Source: an uncultured Jannaschia sp.
GTDB lineage: Bacteria; Pseudomonadota; Alphaproteobacteria; Rhodobacterales; Rhodobacteraceae
DNA length: 64,000 nt
Assembly (NCBI RefSeq): GCF_947503795.1
Contig: NZ_CANNEZ010000001.1
Coordinates: 2,327,260 to 2,391,259, forward strand
Direction: 5' to 3'
Shown here: in pieces, positions 62,606 through 64,000 of the stretch
Numbering within the stretch: position 1 is the first letter of the stretch
Layout: each line of letters opens with the position of its first letter
The notes under the pieces: generated by a model
Told to the model about the DNA's origin: nothing
Seen by the model: the letters and a program-made list of their open reading frames with translations, nothing else
Databases searched by the model: none
Program-made: the position numbers and the translations under genes

Positions 62606-63562
62606 TCAGGCGTCCTGCCGTCGTCCGGCCTCGTCGATCCGGCGCGAGAACGGATCCATCGGGGTATGCAGTCGCAGGTGGCGGATGAAGGCGCGGGCGA
62701 TGCGCGGCAGCGGACGATGGCTGCTGACGACGAACTGGCTGCGATAGCGGATCGGGCTTTCGAACGGCACGAAGACGAGATCCTGCGCGCGGTAGTGGTG
62801 GAGCGGGAACGGGTTGACGACCGCCACCCCGATCCCCGCCCGCGCGAGGTCGGCGGCCGCGAATGAAGTCGTGACTTCGGCCACCATGCGCGGCACCGCC
62901 TTGGCGCGGGTCAGCACCCGGTCCAGTTGGCCGCGCCGCGCGTGGCGGGGTGCCAGCCCGATCAGGTCCTGTCCGTCGAGATCGGCGGGCGTCACGAGCG
63001 TCCGCCCGGCCAGCGGATGCCCGGCCAGCATGACGCAGACCGCGTCGCTCTGACGGAACGGCACCAGCTTGAGGTCGGCGCGCGTCAGCTCCGTCCCGAT
63101 CAGGCCTAGGTCGAAGCGATCGGCGATGATCTCGCGGGCGACCTCGTCCGAGGAGGCAACCTCGAGACTGACGAAGAAGCTGCGGTTCGCGGTCAGGAAG
63201 GTGCCGATCTGCTCGACGAGGAAGCGATGCGCATAACTCGGCGGCGCGATCAGGCGGAGCGTTTCCTGCACATTGTCCTCGGGGCCGTCGATCCGCGACA
63301 GCGCCTCGAAGAGCGGGTCGAGCCGGAGGTTCAGGCGCACCGCTTCCTGCGTCGGCCGGAGGCGTCCCGCCTCGCGGGTGAAGAGCGTCACCGATTGCCG
63401 GGCCTCGAGGTTGGCGATGGATCGACTGACGGCGGATTGCGACAGACCGAGACGCCGCGCCGCCTCGGCGGTGGTGCCGGTCTGGAGCACGGCGCGCAGG
63501 GCATCGTACTCGCGCAGGCTGTGCCAGCGCCCGAGAGGGGTCGCGTCGCGGGAACCGGGCAT
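62606..63562 (-). CDS. LysR-family transcriptional regulator
   Basis: 318 aa. HTH is near residues 18-75 (AARRLGLSQSAVSRSIANLEARQ), with a substrate-binding domain from about 105 (LRLIAPPSYAHRFLVEQIG). It belongs to the LysR group resembling NocR/OccR by its RxxRFVVSSHR-type C-terminus. It is divergent from the membrane dipeptidase gene across 91 bp, so it probably regulates peptide or opine-like catabolism (inferred). The 157 bp before the dioxygenase stop hold nothing recognised. Confidence 0.88.
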   Translation of the reverse strand: MPGSRDATPLGRWHSLREYDALRAVLQTGTTAEAARRLGLSQSAVSRSIANLEARQSVTLFTREAGRLRPTQEAVRLNLRLDPLFEALSRIDGPEDNVQETLRLIAPPSYAHRFLVEQIGTFLTANRSFFVSLEVASSDEVAREIIADRFDLGLIGTELTRADLKLVPFRQSDAVCVMLAGHPLAGRTLVTPADLDGQDLIGLAPRHARRGQLDRVLTRAKAVPRMVAEVTTSFAAADLARAGIGVAVVNPFPLHHYRAQDLVFVPFESPIRYRSQFVVSSHRPLPRIARAFIRHLRLHTPMDPFSRRIDEAGRRQDA

Positions 63563-63653
63563 GGCGACTAGATCAATGACAAAAACTCATCGACTTAACT
63601 ATGACGCTATGCAGCCGACGTCGTCTAGGGTCTCCGCACGGATGAGGACATCC

Positions 63654-64000
63654 ATGACCGATACCGCACCATACATCTTCGATGGCCATAACGACCTGCT
63701 CTCCCGGATGTGGCGGGCGGGCGGGCGGGCGGCGACCGCCGAGATGGCCGGAGGCGGCACGGGTGCCATCGACCTGCCGAAGGCGCGTGCGGGCGGTTTC
63801 GGCGGCGGGTTCTTCGCGGTGTATGTAAGCTCCCGCGCGGGTATGGATCTCGACGCGCTCTACGAGCTGATGCGCCAGCCCAGCTACGACATCGCGCTCC
63901 CCGATCCGATCGACTGCGAGGACGCCCTGCCCATCGTCCTGGGCCAGATGGCGATCCTTTTCGCGCTGGAGCGCGAGGGGCACCTGCGGGTCTGCCGCAG
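63654..64000 (+). CDS. Membrane dipeptidase (peptidase M19), N-terminal part
   Basis: The gene runs off the window after 115 codons, still open. The ATG at 63654 has GAGG six bases upstream and is preferred over an in-frame ATG at 63642. The metal-binding HxD of renal-dipeptidase-type enzymes is present as FDGHNDLLSR (His12, Asp14), followed by GAIDLPKARAGGFGGGFFAVYV, typical of M19 (given in part). These are zinc enzymes that hydrolyse dipeptides, often with D-residues. Divergent from a LysR gene that probably controls it. Confidence 0.85.
   Translation, partial: MTDTAPYIFDGHNDLLSRMWRAGGRAATAEMAGGGTGAIDLPKARAGGFGGGFFAVYVSSRAGMDLDALYELMRQPSYDIALPDPIDCEDALPIVLGQMAILFALEREGHLRVCR

Overview
This is a high-GC chromosomal window whose gene content suggests a marine Rhodobacterales (Roseobacter-group) alphaproteobacterium. 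The pointers are a rhizobial-type succinoglycan (exo) cluster, many LysR/GntR/RpiR regulators, several ABC uptake operons, a photolyase, and many genes packed with 4-nt ATGA overlaps. No rRNA, tRNA, CRISPR array, intact integrase or intact transposase was seen. The species cannot be fixed by eye.

Region 1 (1-7.4 kb) is a lower-GC defence island. A tightly coupled operon encodes a DUF262 (GmrS/ParB-like) protein, a MAE_28990/MAE_18760-type HEPN protein, a Dcm-type cytosine-C5 methyltransferase and a Vsr-type endonuclease. A GHKL (Hsp90/MutL/MORC-like) ATPase follows. A divergent DUF3883 protein carries PD-(D/E)XK-like residues. I infer a composite modification-based anti-phage system. Its right edge dissolves into about 1 kb of non-coding or decayed DNA.

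Region 2 (7.4-12.7 kb) is catabolic/housekeeping DNA: a LysR/SDR divergent pair; a MAPEG, DUF1330 and exported haloalkane-dehalogenase-like operon with a divergent LysR; and a decayed second alpha/beta hydrolase.

Region 3 (12.7-33.5 kb) is an exopolysaccharide locus built like succinoglycan synthesis. It has ExoY, an ExoL-ExoA-ExoM three-enzyme fusion, two ExoO-like GT2 enzymes, three GT4 enzymes, a Wzx/ExoT flippase, ExoF, ExoP, ExoQ, an ExoK-type GH16 hydrolase, an ExoX/SyrA-like small membrane protein, two sulfotransferases and an orphan membrane protein. The presence of sulfotransferases, with no ketal, acetyl or succinyl transferase in view, suggests a differently decorated polymer.

Region 4 (34-47.6 kb) holds an NMT1/SsuA-type ABC importer with a 5-formyl-THF cyclo-ligase-like protein and a divergent RpiR regulator; an AraC-headed group of small membrane proteins and an NmrA-like SDR; a DUF4386 gene broken by one amber codon; a LysR; a WYL regulator divergent from a GST; a photolyase; and a third sulfotransferase.

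Region 5 (47.7-53.9 kb) is a five-gene operon: a sucrose-phosphate synthase/phosphatase-like fusion, three further glycosyltransferases and a Crp/Fnr regulator. It probably makes a sugar osmolyte or glycoconjugate.

Region 6 (54-64 kb) has a sterol-desaturase-like hydroxylase divergent from a LysR; a ribose-type ABC importer downstream of a SAF-domain oxidoreductase, facing a GntR and EctD-like dioxygenase pair across a perfect palindrome; a LysR; and the start of a membrane dipeptidase gene cut by the window end.
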